From assembly GCA_947497265.1 (NCBI GenBank), contig CANMFP010000001.1:558001-622000 (forward strand): a DNA stretch of 64,000 nucleotides. Direction: 5' to 3'. The position numbers were made by a program, and so were the translations under genes. The notes beneath the pieces were generated by a model that made no database searches, had not been told where the DNA came from, and worked only from the letters and a program-made list of their open reading frames with translations. The DNA is from an uncultured Isoptericola sp. Its GTDB lineage: Bacteria > Actinomycetota > Actinomycetes > Actinomycetales > Cellulomonadaceae. The first letter of the stretch is position 1; each line of letters begins with the position of its first letter. This document shows, in pieces, positions 17,606 through 26,640 of the stretch.

Positions 17606-18370
17606 TCACGCCCAGCCGAGCCGCCCGACGGCGTCGAGGGCCAGCAGCACACCGACGATGCCCAGCACCCAGCCCGTCATCTCCGCGGCGTTCTTCGACA
17701 GCCACCGTTCGAGGCGACGCAGCACCGGGTCGATCCAGCGCGCCGCGACGAGCCGGCCACCGAGCAGCAGCAGCGCGGGCAGCACCATCACCACGCAGTA
17801 GACGACCAGGACGCCCAGGGTCGCGGGGGTCGAGAGGCTCGACGCCGTCAGCAGACCGATCGCCGCCAGGTACGGCAGCATCGTGGCCACCTCGATCGTG
17901 ACGGCACCGAGCGCCAGCCCCATCAGGGGCAGCACCGGGGAGGCGGCGGCGGGGTCGAGGCCGAGGGCGCGCTCGCGCCACCGCGTCAGACGGCCCGGCC
18001 GGCCGCCGTTCGCCTCGGCCCGGCGCGCGGACCGCTTGCCGTCGAACCGGAAGCTGAGCGCCAGCAGCCCGACGCCCAGCACGAGCTGGACCAGCAGCGC
18101 CGGCCGCGACTCCAGCGCCTCGCCGTACCGTTCGAGCAGGGCGTCCGCACCGAGCAGCACCGCGACGCCGATCAGCAGGTAGGCGGCGGCGACCGTGCCG
18201 AGGTAGGCGAGCACGCGCCCGGCCCGCACCCGGCCCGGGGCCAGGAGCAGCCAGACCGGGATAAGGAGGGTGCCGAAGCTGGTCGAGTCGACGAGCGCGA
18301 GCACGGCGAGCACGCCAGCCATCGCGACGAGCCCGCCCTCGGTCCCGACGAGATCCACAGGGAGGTCCAT
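17606..18370 (-). CDS. GAP-family (Sap-like) integral membrane protein
   Basis: A 254-residue membrane protein with six hydrophobic segments, related to the mycobacterial Gap/Sap family linked to export or surface addressing of glycolipids. VLAVLALVDSTSFGTLLIPV in the first helix pair is the recognisable N-terminal motif. A loop of about 35 charged residues (FDGKRSARRAEANGGRPGR) splits the helices into two groups of three. It is convergent with the HAD gene (eight bases apart) and divergent from a two-component system. The transported lipid, if any, is unknown. Confidence 0.75.
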   Translation of the reverse strand: MDLPVDLVGTEGGLVAMAGVLAVLALVDSTSFGTLLIPVWLLLAPGRVRAGRVLAYLGTVAAAYLLIGVAVLLGADALLERYGEALESRPALLVQLVLGVGLLALSFRFDGKRSARRAEANGGRPGRLTRWRERALGLDPAAASPVLPLMGLALGAVTIEVATMLPYLAAIGLLTASSLSTPATLGVLVVYCVVMVLPALLLLGGRLVAARWIDPVLRRLERWLSKNAAEMTGWVLGIVGVLLALDAVGRLGWA

Positions 18371-18507
18371 GCCCCGAGCATCGCCCGGGGCCCGGGCCGG
18401 TGGCGTCCGCCGGACGGATGATCCTCGCGGCGGCCCCGGTACGCGCAGCGCGCGGCGTACATCGTTCCACCGATCCGCGGCGCGGCGCGCTGTGCTGGGA
18501 TGGGACC

Positions 18508-19866
18508 GTGAGCACCGAGTCCCCGCCCGCCGCGACCGTGCAGCCGCACGGCCTGCGCGGCCTGCACCGGGCGTGGAGCGGCGAGAACCTGCTCGCGGAC
18601 GTGGTCGGCGCCGTCGCGGCCTTCGCCCTCGGCCTGGTGCTCCTGGCGGTCGGCCTGGTGGACCTCGTGCCGCCGGTCGGTCCGCTGGCCTCGGTCGAGC
18701 CGGAACCGTGGTGGCGCGTCGCGCTGCTCGCCGTCGGCTGCCTGGTGCTCCTCGCCAAGCGCACGCGCCCCCTGCTCGCGCTCGCCGCGGGCCTCGCCGT
18801 CGTCGCCGTCGACCTCGTGTGGGGCGGCAGCCTCTCGATCCTGGTCGTGGTGCTGTGGGAGCTGCTGTACGAGGCCGTGCTGCGGACCGGCCGGACGGCA
18901 CGCACCGTGCTGTGGACGGCCGCGGCGGTGCTCACCCTCGCCGTCGCGGTCGCGGCCGGGGAGGCCAGCCGGGACCTGCAGTACTTCGTGTTCGCCGGCC
19001 TGCAGATCGGCGCGGTCGTCGTCATGCCGATGTGGTGGGCGGACAACGTGCGGCAGAAGTCCGAGCTCGCCGACCTCGAGCGCGCCCGGGCCGACGAGGC
19101 CGCCCGCGCCGCCGAGCTGGAGCGCGAGCGCGCCGCCGACGTCGCCCGCATCGCCGTCCTCGACCGGCACGAGGCCGTCCAGGCGGAGCGCGCGGCCATG
19201 GCCCGCGACCTGCACGACGTCATCGCCTCGCACCTGTCCTCGATCGCGATCCACTCCGGTGCGGCGCTCGCCCTGTCGCCGGACGCGGCGCGCGACCGCA
19301 GCGCGCTGGAGCAGGTGCGCGAGAGCTCGGTCGCCTCGCTCACCGAGATGCGGTCCATGATCGAGCTGCTCCGCGCCGACCTCCCGCCGGAACCCGTCGC
19401 CGCGCCGGGGAGGCTCGACGGCCTGGGCGAGCTGGTGCGGTCCGCACGCTCCGCCGGCGACGACGTCACGGTCGACGACCCGCAGCAGGTCTCGGAGCGG
19501 GTCGTCCCGGCCGTCGTCGGGCAGGCATTGCACCGGATCGCTCAGGAGGCGCTGACCAACGCCCGCAAGCACGCCCCCGGTCGGCCCGTGACGATCCGGC
19601 TCGACGGCGGTGCGGCGGGGACGGTGACCCTGCGAGTCCGCAACCCCCTCCCCCCGCTGTGGGTGCACGACGCGCCGTCGGATCACGCGACACAGCGGCG
19701 TGTCGTGCACCCACAGCGGCGGGAGGTGCCGCTCAGCGCGGGCACGGGGATGATCACCATGCGCGAGCGCGCCGAAGGTCTCGGCGGTACGTTCACGGCG
19801 GGGCCGACGGCGGACCACGCCTGGCAGGTCGAGGCCAGCCTGCCCGTCGGCAAGGAGGTCGCATGA
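18508..19866 (+). CDS. Sensor histidine kinase, DesK/NarL-type, carrying a 22-residue palindrome-encoded insertion
   Basis: A 452-residue membrane kinase. Residues about 30-180 hold four or five hydrophobic segments, followed by a charged coiled coil (about 185-230). The H-box is AMARDLHDVIASHLSSIA with the phospho-acceptor His236. The N-box is ALHRIAQEALTNARKHAPG, and the G2 box is GTGMITMRERAEGLGG. Between them, residues 383-404 are encoded by a 66-bp palindrome (19654-19719) and look foreign: they sit in the ATP-lid region, where homologues have a short variable loop. The start is GTG 18508, which follows TGGGAT at six bases. The stop overlaps the response regulator start (ATGA). Confidence 0.9.
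   Translation: MSTESPPAATVQPHGLRGLHRAWSGENLLADVVGAVAAFALGLVLLAVGLVDLVPPVGPLASVEPEPWWRVALLAVGCLVLLAKRTRPLLALAAGLAVVAVDLVWGGSLSILVVVLWELLYEAVLRTGRTARTVLWTAAAVLTLAVAVAAGEASRDLQYFVFAGLQIGAVVVMPMWWADNVRQKSELADLERARADEAARAAELERERAADVARIAVLDRHEAVQAERAAMARDLHDVIASHLSSIAIHSGAALALSPDAARDRSALEQVRESSVASLTEMRSMIELLRADLPPEPVAAPGRLDGLGELVRSARSAGDDVTVDDPQQVSERVVPAVVGQALHRIAQEALTNARKHAPGRPVTIRLDGGAAGTVTLRVRNPLPPLWVHDAPSDHATQRRVVHPQRREVPLSAGTGMITMRERAEGLGGTFTAGPTADHAWQVEASLPVGKEVA
19654..19719. repeat. 66-bp palindromic element inside the histidine kinase gene
   Basis: The arms CCGCTGTGGGTGCACGAC (19654-19671) and its exact reverse complement (19702-19719) extend inward, after one mismatch, by five more pairs (CGCCG with CGGCG). 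This gives 24-bp arms around an 18-base loop. The length of 66 bp is a multiple of three, so the kinase frame is kept. It resembles a REP/MITE-like palindrome. A related core (TGTGGGyGC) occurs in the intergenic palindrome at 29774-29845. Confidence 0.75.
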
Positions 19867-20555
19867 CGGTGCCGACGGACCGACCGGTCCGGGTGCTGGT
19901 CGCGGACGACCACGCCGCCATCCGTGCGGGCCTGCGACTGCTGCTGGATGCCGCCGACGACGTCGAGGTGGTCGCGGAGGCCGCCGACGGCGACGCCGCG
20001 ATCGCCAACGCACGGGCGCTGCGCCCCGACGTCGTGCTCATGGACCTGCGGATGCCTGGCACGGACGGTGTCGCGGCAACGCGGGCCATCACCGCCGAAG
20101 GGCTGGCCGACGTCCTCGTGCTCACCACGTTCGATCTCGACGAGTACGTCCACGGCGCCCTCGACGCGGGCGCGGCGGGGTTCCTGCTGAAGTCCGCCGA
20201 GCCGGCCGACCTGGTCCGCGCCGTGCGGCGGGTGGCGGCCGGGGACGGCGTGCTCGCCCCCGAGGTGACCCGGCGGGTGCTGGCCCGGCTCGGCGGCGCC
20301 CCACCCCCGCCGTCGGACGCGGACGTGCCGGACCCCGCACCGCGCGAGGCCGATCCCCGGCTGGACGGCCTGACCCCGCGGGAGGTGGATGTGCTCGCCG
20401 CGCTCGGGCGCGGACTGTCCAACCAGGACATCTCCGCCGAGCTGGTCATCTCCGAGGCGACCACCAAGACTCACGTGTCCCGGGTGCTGGCCAAGCTGCA
20501 GGTGCCGTCGCGGATGCAGGCGGCGGTGGTCGCCCGGCAGAGCGGCCTCGCCTGA
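19863..20555 (+). CDS. LuxR/NarL-family response regulator
   Basis: Cognate regulator of the overlapping kinase gene, 230 residues. The receiver domain (residues 8-125) has the acidic pocket VADDH, the phospho-acceptor Asp61 in VVLMDLRMP, Thr in VLTTFD and Lys in LLKSAEP. A Pro-rich linker (about 145-165) leads to a LuxR-type helix-turn-helix: LTPREVDVLAALGRGLSNQD then ISEATTKTHVSRVLAKL. The ATG overlaps the kinase TGA. Target genes are unknown; the neighbours are candidates. Confidence 0.95.
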   Translation: MTVPTDRPVRVLVADDHAAIRAGLRLLLDAADDVEVVAEAADGDAAIANARALRPDVVLMDLRMPGTDGVAATRAITAEGLADVLVLTTFDLDEYVHGALDAGAAGFLLKSAEPADLVRAVRRVAAGDGVLAPEVTRRVLARLGGAPPPPSDADVPDPAPREADPRLDGLTPREVDVLAALGRGLSNQDISAELVISEATTKTHVSRVLAKLQVPSRMQAAVVARQSGLA

Positions 20556-20596
20556 GGGGCCTACCCGGTGCGGCGGGCCGCCGCTAGGCTCGGCGC

Positions 20597-21592
20597 GTGC
20601 TGACCAAGACCGCTGTCACGGGCGACCAGGTCGCGGCCGTCCTGGCGCCGGTCGGGGACGTCCTGGACGTCGAGCCGCTCGCCGGCGGGCTGTTCGCCAC
20701 CGTGCTGCGCGCCGGCCTCGCGGACGGGCGGCAGGTGGTGGTCAAGGTGACCGGCGCGGACACCACCCGGCTGCTGCGGTACGAGCACGGGATCTCCGGC
20801 ACCGAGGCCGCCGTCTACCGGCTGGCCCACCGCGCCGGCCTCCCCGTCCCGGCCGTGCTGCACGTGGACGGCAGCCGGGAGCACGTGGACGGGGATGTCG
20901 TCGTCACCGAGCACCTGCCCGGCGTGCTGTGGGACGGCCTGGACCTCGCACCCGCCGACTCGCGCCAGGTGCGGCGGTCCCTCGGCGCGGTGATGGCGCG
21001 CCTGCACGGGATCACCGGCGACCGCTTCGGCTACCCCGCGCCGGCGTCCGGGCTCAGCCGGGCGACGTGGCCCGAGGCCTTCACCGCGATGGTCGAGGCG
21101 GCCCTCGCGGACGCCGAGCGCTGGGAGGTGCCGCTGCCGCACGCCCGCCTGCGTGCCGCCGTCGGCGCCCGGCAGGACGTGCTGGCGGCCGTGGCCACAC
21201 CACGGCTCGTGCACGCCGACCTGTGGCCCGGCAACATCCTGCTCGACCCGGCCGACCACCGCCTCACCGCGTTCCTCGACGCCGAGCGCGCCATGTGGGG
21301 CGACCCGGTGTTCGAGCTGGTGGGTGCCGACCAGCTCGGCGTGGGCGCCGTCGACCCCGCCCTGCTCGCCGGGTACCGGGACGCGGGCGGGGACCTCGGC
21401 CTCGGTGACGGGACGCCCGGTGCGGGCGACCCCGCCGCGTGGACGCGGCTGCGGTTGTACCGGGCCTACTTCGCGTGCCTGCTCGTGGTCGAGATCGTGC
21501 CGCGCGCCTACGCCGGCGACTGGGTCGAGGGGTACGCGGCGACCGCCCGCGGCAACCTCGAGCGCATGCTCGACGAGCTGGCGGCGCCCTGA
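20597..21592 (+). CDS. APH/fructosamine-kinase-like phosphotransferase
   Basis: A 331-residue protein of the aminoglycoside phosphotransferase/choline kinase fold. The catalytic loop is RLVHADLWPGNILLD (about residues 203-217) with the conserved Asp and Asn, and the metal-binding Asp follows in AFLDAERAMWGDP, which resembles the DxE variant of fructosamine kinases. The N-lobe has the Lys in VVVKVTGAD. The substrate could be an aminoglycoside, a ketosamine or a metabolite. GTG 20597 is preceded by TAGGCT (20585-20590) at exactly six bases, so a leaderless transcript is likely. Confidence 0.83.
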   Translation: MLTKTAVTGDQVAAVLAPVGDVLDVEPLAGGLFATVLRAGLADGRQVVVKVTGADTTRLLRYEHGISGTEAAVYRLAHRAGLPVPAVLHVDGSREHVDGDVVVTEHLPGVLWDGLDLAPADSRQVRRSLGAVMARLHGITGDRFGYPAPASGLSRATWPEAFTAMVEAALADAERWEVPLPHARLRAAVGARQDVLAAVATPRLVHADLWPGNILLDPADHRLTAFLDAERAMWGDPVFELVGADQLGVGAVDPALLAGYRDAGGDLGLGDGTPGAGDPAAWTRLRLYRAYFACLLVVEIVPRAYAGDWVEGYAATARGNLERMLDELAAP

Positions 21593-21642
21593 CCCGCCCG
21601 CCGACCGACCGCACGCCGACCGACCTCACGACGGGAGAACAC

Positions 21643-22461
21643 ATGCCGCGGACCATCGTCCTCACCGGAGCCAGCGACGGGATCGGCGCGGCCGCCGCCC
21701 GCCGGCTGGTCCGCGACGGCCACCACGTGGTGCTCGTCGGCCGCTCGGCGGCCAAGACCGAGGCGGTCGCCGCCGAGCTGGACGCCCCCTTCTTCCTGGC
21801 CGACTTCGCCGAGCTGGCCCAGGTGCGCCGGCTCGCCGCCGACCTGCTCGCCGCACACCCGCGGATCGACGTGCTCGCCAACAACGCCGGCGGCATCATG
21901 GGCGAGCGCGAGCTCACCGTCGACCGGTACGAGAAGACCTTCCAGGTCAACCACCTGGCGCCGTTCCTGCTGACCGAGCTGCTGCTGCCCGCCCTGGTCG
22001 CCGGGCGCGCCACCGTGATCCAGACGGCCAGCCGGGCCGCGCAGCTGTTCAGCCGGTTCGACGTCGACGACCTCCAGAACGCCCACCGCTACGCCGCGCA
22101 CCGGGCGTACGGCAACGCCAAGCTGGCCAACATCCTGTTCACGCAGGAGCTGCAGCGCCGGTACGGCGGCCAGGGTCTCAGCGCGGTCGCGTTCCACCCC
22201 GGCGTGGTGGGCACGAGCTTCGCCGGGGAGACGAACCACGTGCTGCGGCACCTCTACCGCGGCCCGCTCCGGCGGCTGTTCACCGTCAGCCCCGACAAGG
22301 GCGCCGACCAGCTCGTCCGGTTCGCCGAGGGCACCCCGGGCACGACGTTCCAGCCGGGCGCCTACTACGAGGGCCACCGGATCGCGGCAGGGATCAGCCG
22401 GGAGGCCACGGACCCCCGGGTCGCCCACGAGCTCTGGGAGCGGTCGGCCGCGCTGGTGTGA
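21643..22461 (+). CDS. Short-chain dehydrogenase/reductase
   Basis: Rossmann-fold NAD(P)-dependent oxidoreductase of 272 residues. The cofactor motif is TGASDGIG (residues 8-15), followed by NNAGG near residue 84. The catalytic Ser is in QTASRAAQ. The usual Tyr-x-x-x-Lys is present as AYGNAKLANILFTQEL. The layout resembles the retinol-dehydrogenase-like SDR subgroup. It starts at ATG 21643 after GGAG and lies 50 bases behind the phosphotransferase gene, so the two may be co-transcribed. Substrate unknown. Confidence 0.9.
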   Translation: MPRTIVLTGASDGIGAAAARRLVRDGHHVVLVGRSAAKTEAVAAELDAPFFLADFAELAQVRRLAADLLAAHPRIDVLANNAGGIMGERELTVDRYEKTFQVNHLAPFLLTELLLPALVAGRATVIQTASRAAQLFSRFDVDDLQNAHRYAAHRAYGNAKLANILFTQELQRRYGGQGLSAVAFHPGVVGTSFAGETNHVLRHLYRGPLRRLFTVSPDKGADQLVRFAEGTPGTTFQPGAYYEGHRIAAGISREATDPRVAHELWERSAALV

Positions 22462-22462
22462 G

Positions 22463-23338
22463 TCAGCGGGCCGCCGGAGCCAGCTCGGGGCTCCGGACCA
22501 CGCGCGCGGCGTGCTCTGCGCCCGCCCGCATCGCCGCATCCACCCCGGCACCGCCGAGGTGGGCGTCGAGGAACCCCGCGAAGAACCCGTCCCCGGCGCC
22601 GTTGGTGTCCACGACCTGGTCGACCCGCACCGCGGGGACGTCGACGAACCCCGCGTCCGTCAGGGCCGTGGCACCCCCTGCCCCGTGGGTGCAGACCACG
22701 AGGCGGGCACCGGCGTCGTGCCGGGACCGCAGGAAGTCGCGGTAGCCGGGCATCCGGTCGGAGCTGAGGAACACGTGCGTCCCGGCGTCGACCCAGGGCT
22801 GGTGGAACGCCGAGGCGCCGTCGTAGTCGTGCAGGTCGACCCACACGTCGGCGCCCCGCGCCGTTGCGGCCTCCAGCACGGGGCGGGCCGTGACGGCGAG
22901 GTCGACGACGACGGCGCGGGCGGCGTCGACGGCACGCCCGAGCGCTGCTGCCTCAGCCGCGGCCTCCGCGCCGTGGTCCTGCTCCGGCGCGTCGGGTGCC
23001 TGGAGGTAGATCGACACGCGTCCGCCGTCGGGGTCCAGCAGGTTGAGGTGCCGCTCCGTGCGGCCGTCCGGGGCGTCGGTCGCGACGAGGTCCACGCCCG
23101 CGGACTCGAGCCGCCGGCGCACGCGCGCACCCTCGGCTTCCGTGCCGAGCACCGTGCGGAGCTGGACGCTGCGGCCGAGCCACCGCAGGTTGAGCGCCTT
23201 CCCGGCCGACGTCCCGCCCACCGTGGCGTGGTGGCCGCGGGCGAACACGGTGTGCGGGCGCGGGTCCGGCAGCCGGTCGAGGTGGACGAGCTGGTTCCAC
23301 GACGCCGGCCCGGCGACGAGGATCTCGGCGGGCTCCAC
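22463..23338 (-). CDS. PfkB-family carbohydrate kinase
   Basis: Ribokinase-like sugar or nucleoside kinase of 291 residues. The N-terminal motif is GGTSAGKALNLRWLG near residue 41, and the C-terminal signature is VVDTNGAGDGFFAGFLDA near residue 240, containing the catalytic Asp. A conserved N-terminal start at AEILVAGPASWNQL supports GTG 23338, which lies two bases after the TAG of the upstream gene, so it is probably translationally coupled to it. Substrate cannot be told. It is convergent with the SDR gene, with stops almost touching. Confidence 0.88.
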   Translation of the reverse strand: MEPAEILVAGPASWNQLVHLDRLPDPRPHTVFARGHHATVGGTSAGKALNLRWLGRSVQLRTVLGTEAEGARVRRRLESAGVDLVATDAPDGRTERHLNLLDPDGGRVSIYLQAPDAPEQDHGAEAAAEAAALGRAVDAARAVVVDLAVTARPVLEAATARGADVWVDLHDYDGASAFHQPWVDAGTHVFLSSDRMPGYRDFLRSRHDAGARLVVCTHGAGGATALTDAGFVDVPAVRVDQVVDTNGAGDGFFAGFLDAHLGGAGVDAAMRAGAEHAARVVRSPELAPAAR

Positions 23339-23340
23339 GG

Positions 23341-25317
23341 CTATGCGCCCCGCAGCGGGAGCGAGAGCGTGGTGCCACCGTCGGGCGTGACGCGGACCGG
23401 CACGCCCCAGTCCTGCTGGGCGAGGTGGCAGGCCGGGAAGACGTCCGGGTCGGGCTCGCCGTCCGGCCCGAGCGGCACCTCGTCGCACGAGGCGGCCTTG
23501 GCGGTCACGTGCAGGACGCCCTCGGGTACCTCGGGGTTGATGCGCAGGGCGCGGGCGAGGTCGGTGCCGTCGCCGGCGCCGTCGAGCAGCAGCTCGGGCG
23601 GTGTCGCACTGACGCGGAGCTCGGTGGACGGACCGAACCGGTCGTCGAGCTTCTGCCCTGGTGCCGGCACGAACGGCACCTCCAGGCGCAGCACGCCCGG
23701 GGCGACGCCGGTGGCCGCGCGGGCGACCCGGTGGGCTCCGCCGTCGAGCACCTCGCCGGCAAGGTCCGCGGGCAGCGCGACCCGGGTGAGCCGGTGCGCG
23801 GCGGACTCGACCACCAGCAGGTGCACCGTGCCGCCGTCGGCGTCCGGCTGCACGACGACGTCGCTCGGCTCGGCGAGGCCGGTCGCCAGGGTGGTCACCT
23901 CCCCGGAGGCCGGGTCGTACCGGCGCAGCGCGCCGTTGTACGTGTCGGCGACGACGGCGCTCCCGTCGGGCAGCGTGGCCACCCCGAGGGGGTGCTGCAG
24001 CAGCGCCTCGGCGGCCGGTCCGTCGCGGTGGCCGAAGTCGAAGAGCCCCTGCCCGACCGCGGTCCGCACCTCGACCCCGTCCGCACCGGTCGGCGCGACG
24101 TGGCGCAGGGCGGAGGTCTCGGCGTCGGCGAGCCAGAACCCGCCGTCGGGCGCGCCGTCGGCGTCGAGTGACGGCGCGAGGCCCGACGGCTGGGCGAACC
24201 AGGCGTCGGCACCGGGACCGTCCTCGAGGCCCTCGTTCATGGTGCCGGCGAGCAGCCGGAGGGAGGAGTCCTCCGGGTCGAGCGCCCAGAGGGTGTGGTT
24301 TCCCGCCATCGCGACCACGAACGCGGCCAGCGGCTCGGACCAGGCGACGTCCCAGGGTGAGGAGAGGTTGACCTGGGTGGCCGGGAGCCGGTCGTCGGGG
24401 TGGTGCGGGCGTCGCTGACCGCCGGGCGGCGCGACGTTCTCCTGCCCGCCGATCATGTACTGCCGACCGGTCCCGGCGACCGTGTACACCTGGCCGGTGG
24501 CGAGATGTACACCACGCAGGGCGTGGTTCACGGTGTCCGCGACCAGCACGTCGTAGCCGAGCCGCTCGCGCAGACCGGTCGGCACCAGGCACAGGCCGTT
24601 CGGCTCGCTGAACCGGGCGGTGTGGGTGCCGTCCGGGCCGGGGCCGCCGTCGGTGCACCCGCGCTCGCCGGAGCCGATGCGCCGGACCAGCGTCTCGCCG
24701 TCGGGCGCCAGCTCCGCGAGGGAGTGGTGGCCCGCGTCGGCCACGAGCAGGTTGCCGCCCGGCAGCTCCACCGCCTTGGCCGGGAAGCGCAGCGTGCTGG
24801 GCTCCGGCGTCGGCGGGACGTACGGGCCGTCGCCGCGGTGGAGCGTGCCCTTGGCCTCGTGCTCCGCGACCAGCTCGTCCACGATGGCCGCGACGGCCGA
24901 GGCGTGCCCCTCCCCCGCCATCTGGGCCACCACGTAGCCCTCGGGGTCGACGACCACCAGCGTGGGCCAGGCGCGCGCCGCGTAGGCGTCCCAGGTAGTC
25001 AGCTCCGGGTCGTCGAGGACGGGGTGGCGCACGTCGTAACGCTCGACGGCGGCGGCCAGGGCGTCCGGGTCGGCCTCGTGCGCGAACTTCGGGGAGTGCA
25101 CGCCCACGATGACGAGCTCCTCGCGGCGGGACTCCTCGAGCTCGCGCAGCTCGTCCAGGATGTGCAGGCAGTTGAGGCAGCAGAAGGTCCAGAAGTCGAT
25201 CACCACGACCTTGCCGCGCAGGTCAGCCAGCGAGATCGTGCGGCCGCCCGTGTTCAGCCAGCCGCGCCCGACGAGCTCGGACGCACGGACGCGGGGCAGG
25301 CGGGGCGAGGAAGTCAC
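23341..25317 (-). CDS. Thioredoxin-like/NHL-repeat protein (NHLRC2-like)
   Basis: A 658-residue protein with an N-terminal thioredoxin-like domain (about residues 1-160) and a C-terminal six-bladed NHL beta-propeller (about 175-500), plus a C-terminal beta domain. The redox motif region is VVVIDFWTFCCLNCLHILDE, a Cys-Cys-x-x-Cys variant conserved in NHLRC2 relatives. There is no signal peptide. I prefer GTG 25317, with CAGAAT six bases upstream (25324-25329). ATG 25335 is in frame and possible; neither has a ribosome binding site. The true role of this family is not established in bacteria. The PfkB gene follows at once. Confidence 0.87.
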   Translation of the reverse strand: MTSSPRLPRVRASELVGRGWLNTGGRTISLADLRGKVVVIDFWTFCCLNCLHILDELRELEESRREELVIVGVHSPKFAHEADPDALAAAVERYDVRHPVLDDPELTTWDAYAARAWPTLVVVDPEGYVVAQMAGEGHASAVAAIVDELVAEHEAKGTLHRGDGPYVPPTPEPSTLRFPAKAVELPGGNLLVADAGHHSLAELAPDGETLVRRIGSGERGCTDGGPGPDGTHTARFSEPNGLCLVPTGLRERLGYDVLVADTVNHALRGVHLATGQVYTVAGTGRQYMIGGQENVAPPGGQRRPHHPDDRLPATQVNLSSPWDVAWSEPLAAFVVAMAGNHTLWALDPEDSSLRLLAGTMNEGLEDGPGADAWFAQPSGLAPSLDADGAPDGGFWLADAETSALRHVAPTGADGVEVRTAVGQGLFDFGHRDGPAAEALLQHPLGVATLPDGSAVVADTYNGALRRYDPASGEVTTLATGLAEPSDVVVQPDADGGTVHLLVVESAAHRLTRVALPADLAGEVLDGGAHRVARAATGVAPGVLRLEVPFVPAPGQKLDDRFGPSTELRVSATPPELLLDGAGDGTDLARALRINPEVPEGVLHVTAKAASCDEVPLGPDGEPDPDVFPACHLAQQDWGVPVRVTPDGGTTLSLPLRGA

Positions 25318-25540
25318 CAGAACATTCTGCGGCATCGCGTGGATGTGGCCGACACCGAGAGAAAGCCTCGACGAGCGTTGCAGCGCTCCCGAGGGCACGG
25401 CCGAGACGGGGCCCCCGGCTTGAAGGACTTGAGGCTTCGGTGGTGCTCCGACTTCGGCTGAGAGTTCGATCTCGTAGTGCTTGTGGCAGGCCACGCAACG
25501 GGGCGGTAGCCCTCGGGGTTGATGCTGAAGCCCTGTACCG

Positions 25541-25675
25541 CTATGGGGCAGCTCTAAACCACTGCACTGCCAGCCAGTCGAGGACGAAGTAACCCCCGGT
25601 CACGACTGCTGCAGCGAGCACGAGCATCACCACGAAGGTCACGAGCGGGCTCATCCTGCGTCGCCTACTGGGCAT
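25541..25675 (-). CDS. Small single-TM protein, 44 residues
   Basis: ATG 25675 opens a 44-codon frame: a basic start (MPSRRRRMSP), one hydrophobic helix (about residues 12-30), then LDWLAVQWFRAAP. AAGGA lies eight bases upstream, a good ribosome binding site. The frame stays open upstream to 25849 without a further start codon and with protein-like composition (DEWIEHDPEGPCGNLR), so it may be the tail of an older, longer gene. No homologue is recognised. Confidence 0.5.
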   Translation of the reverse strand: MPSRRRRMSPLVTFVVMLVLAAAVVTGGYFVLDWLAVQWFRAAP

Positions 25676-26234
25676 CGCATGCATCCTTTTCAAGTCCTCG
25701 GGAGGGGCTACGTAGAGACCGCGGATCGACGCCGCGGCGCCAACGTCACCGGCGAGGGTGCGCAGGTTGCCGCACGGGCCTTCGGGGTCGTGTTCAATCC
25801 ACTCATCTGGTGGCGTCCTCTCGGGTTCAGAAGTGCTGAAACGGCGCTGTCAACCGGCCGGCCGAGGGCTGGGGCATTTCATCGCATTCTGCGTTCTTCT
25901 AGCAACTCAGGAGAGTGCGGAACGCAAGCACCGATGTCGGCGGCGCCAGGCGGGGGCGTCTGGAAGCGGGCGAGGATGGCGGCGGCGGCCGTGCGGGTAA
26001 GGCGGCTTTCGACCTGGGCAGGGTGGACAACCTGGCCCGTGCTGCCAGTGGCGACGTCGCCGTCGGCGCGGCCGGCTACGGCGAAGTTGTCGGCGACGGT
26101 GATGAGTTCGGCGGCCTCGCGGAGCGATGCGAGGTCGGCGCCGTCCAGGTCGGGGCGGACCTCGAGGACCTCGGCGACGGCGTCGGAAGGGGCGGTCCTC
26201 CATCGGGCGGAGTGCCTCGTGCGGGCGCGCGAGG
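25676..26234. other. Tract of gene scraps, no intact gene
   Basis: No complete frame is convincing here. On the minus strand, one segment ending at 25879 translates to protein-like sequence (DLASLREAAELITVADNFAV, then VVHPAQVESRLTRTAAAAIL). It resembles the C-terminal half of small hypothetical or phage-terminase-small-subunit-like proteins but lacks a credible start. I read this tract as degraded remains. Confidence 0.4.
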
Positions 26235-26640
26235 TCAGGATGCCGCGGCGAAGAGGCGGTCCAGATGCTGATCGATGGCAGCCAGTGCGGCGCGGGGCTC
26301 GATCACCTCCAGCTCGAGCAGCGGGGTGAACCTTGTCAGCGCAAGGAGGAGATCTGTCTCGATGTCCGGGTCGCGGTCCGGTGTGATCTGCCCCTGAGCG
26401 ATCGCCTGGCGGACGAGGCGTTCGACCAGGGCGCGACCGTCCCGTAGCCCGAGGCCCGCCTGCTTGCGCAGTGCGGGGTCGTGCAGGGCCTCCAGGACGT
26501 ACGCGGCACTCATGCGGCTCGACGCGTGCGCCTCGGGACCCAGGGGAAGCATCTCGGCGAGAACCAGCCGCAGCACGTCCCTGGGGTGCGGAGGCTGGTC
26601 GAGCGCGGCCAGTCGCCGCGTGACCCGGTCGACGATGGCC
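26235..26640 (-). pseudogene. TetR-like regulator lacking its DNA-binding domain
   Basis: The frame ending at 26235 gives about 130 residues that look like a TetR C-terminal ligand domain (VLRLVLAEMLPLGPEAHASS, then AYVLEALHDPALRKQAGL and the final DQHLDRLFAAAS). Upstream of about 26640 the same frame is only the antisense of the DUF1992 gene, and no helix-turn-helix is found. The regulator therefore seems cut at a junction with the neighbouring gene. Position of the 5' limit is approximate. Confidence 0.5.

Noticed and set aside
25495-25580. tRNA-like stretch near the NHL gene
   Set aside because: A few tRNA-like pieces are visible, but no acceptor pairing and no T-arm could be drawn. It overlaps the small single-TM frame.
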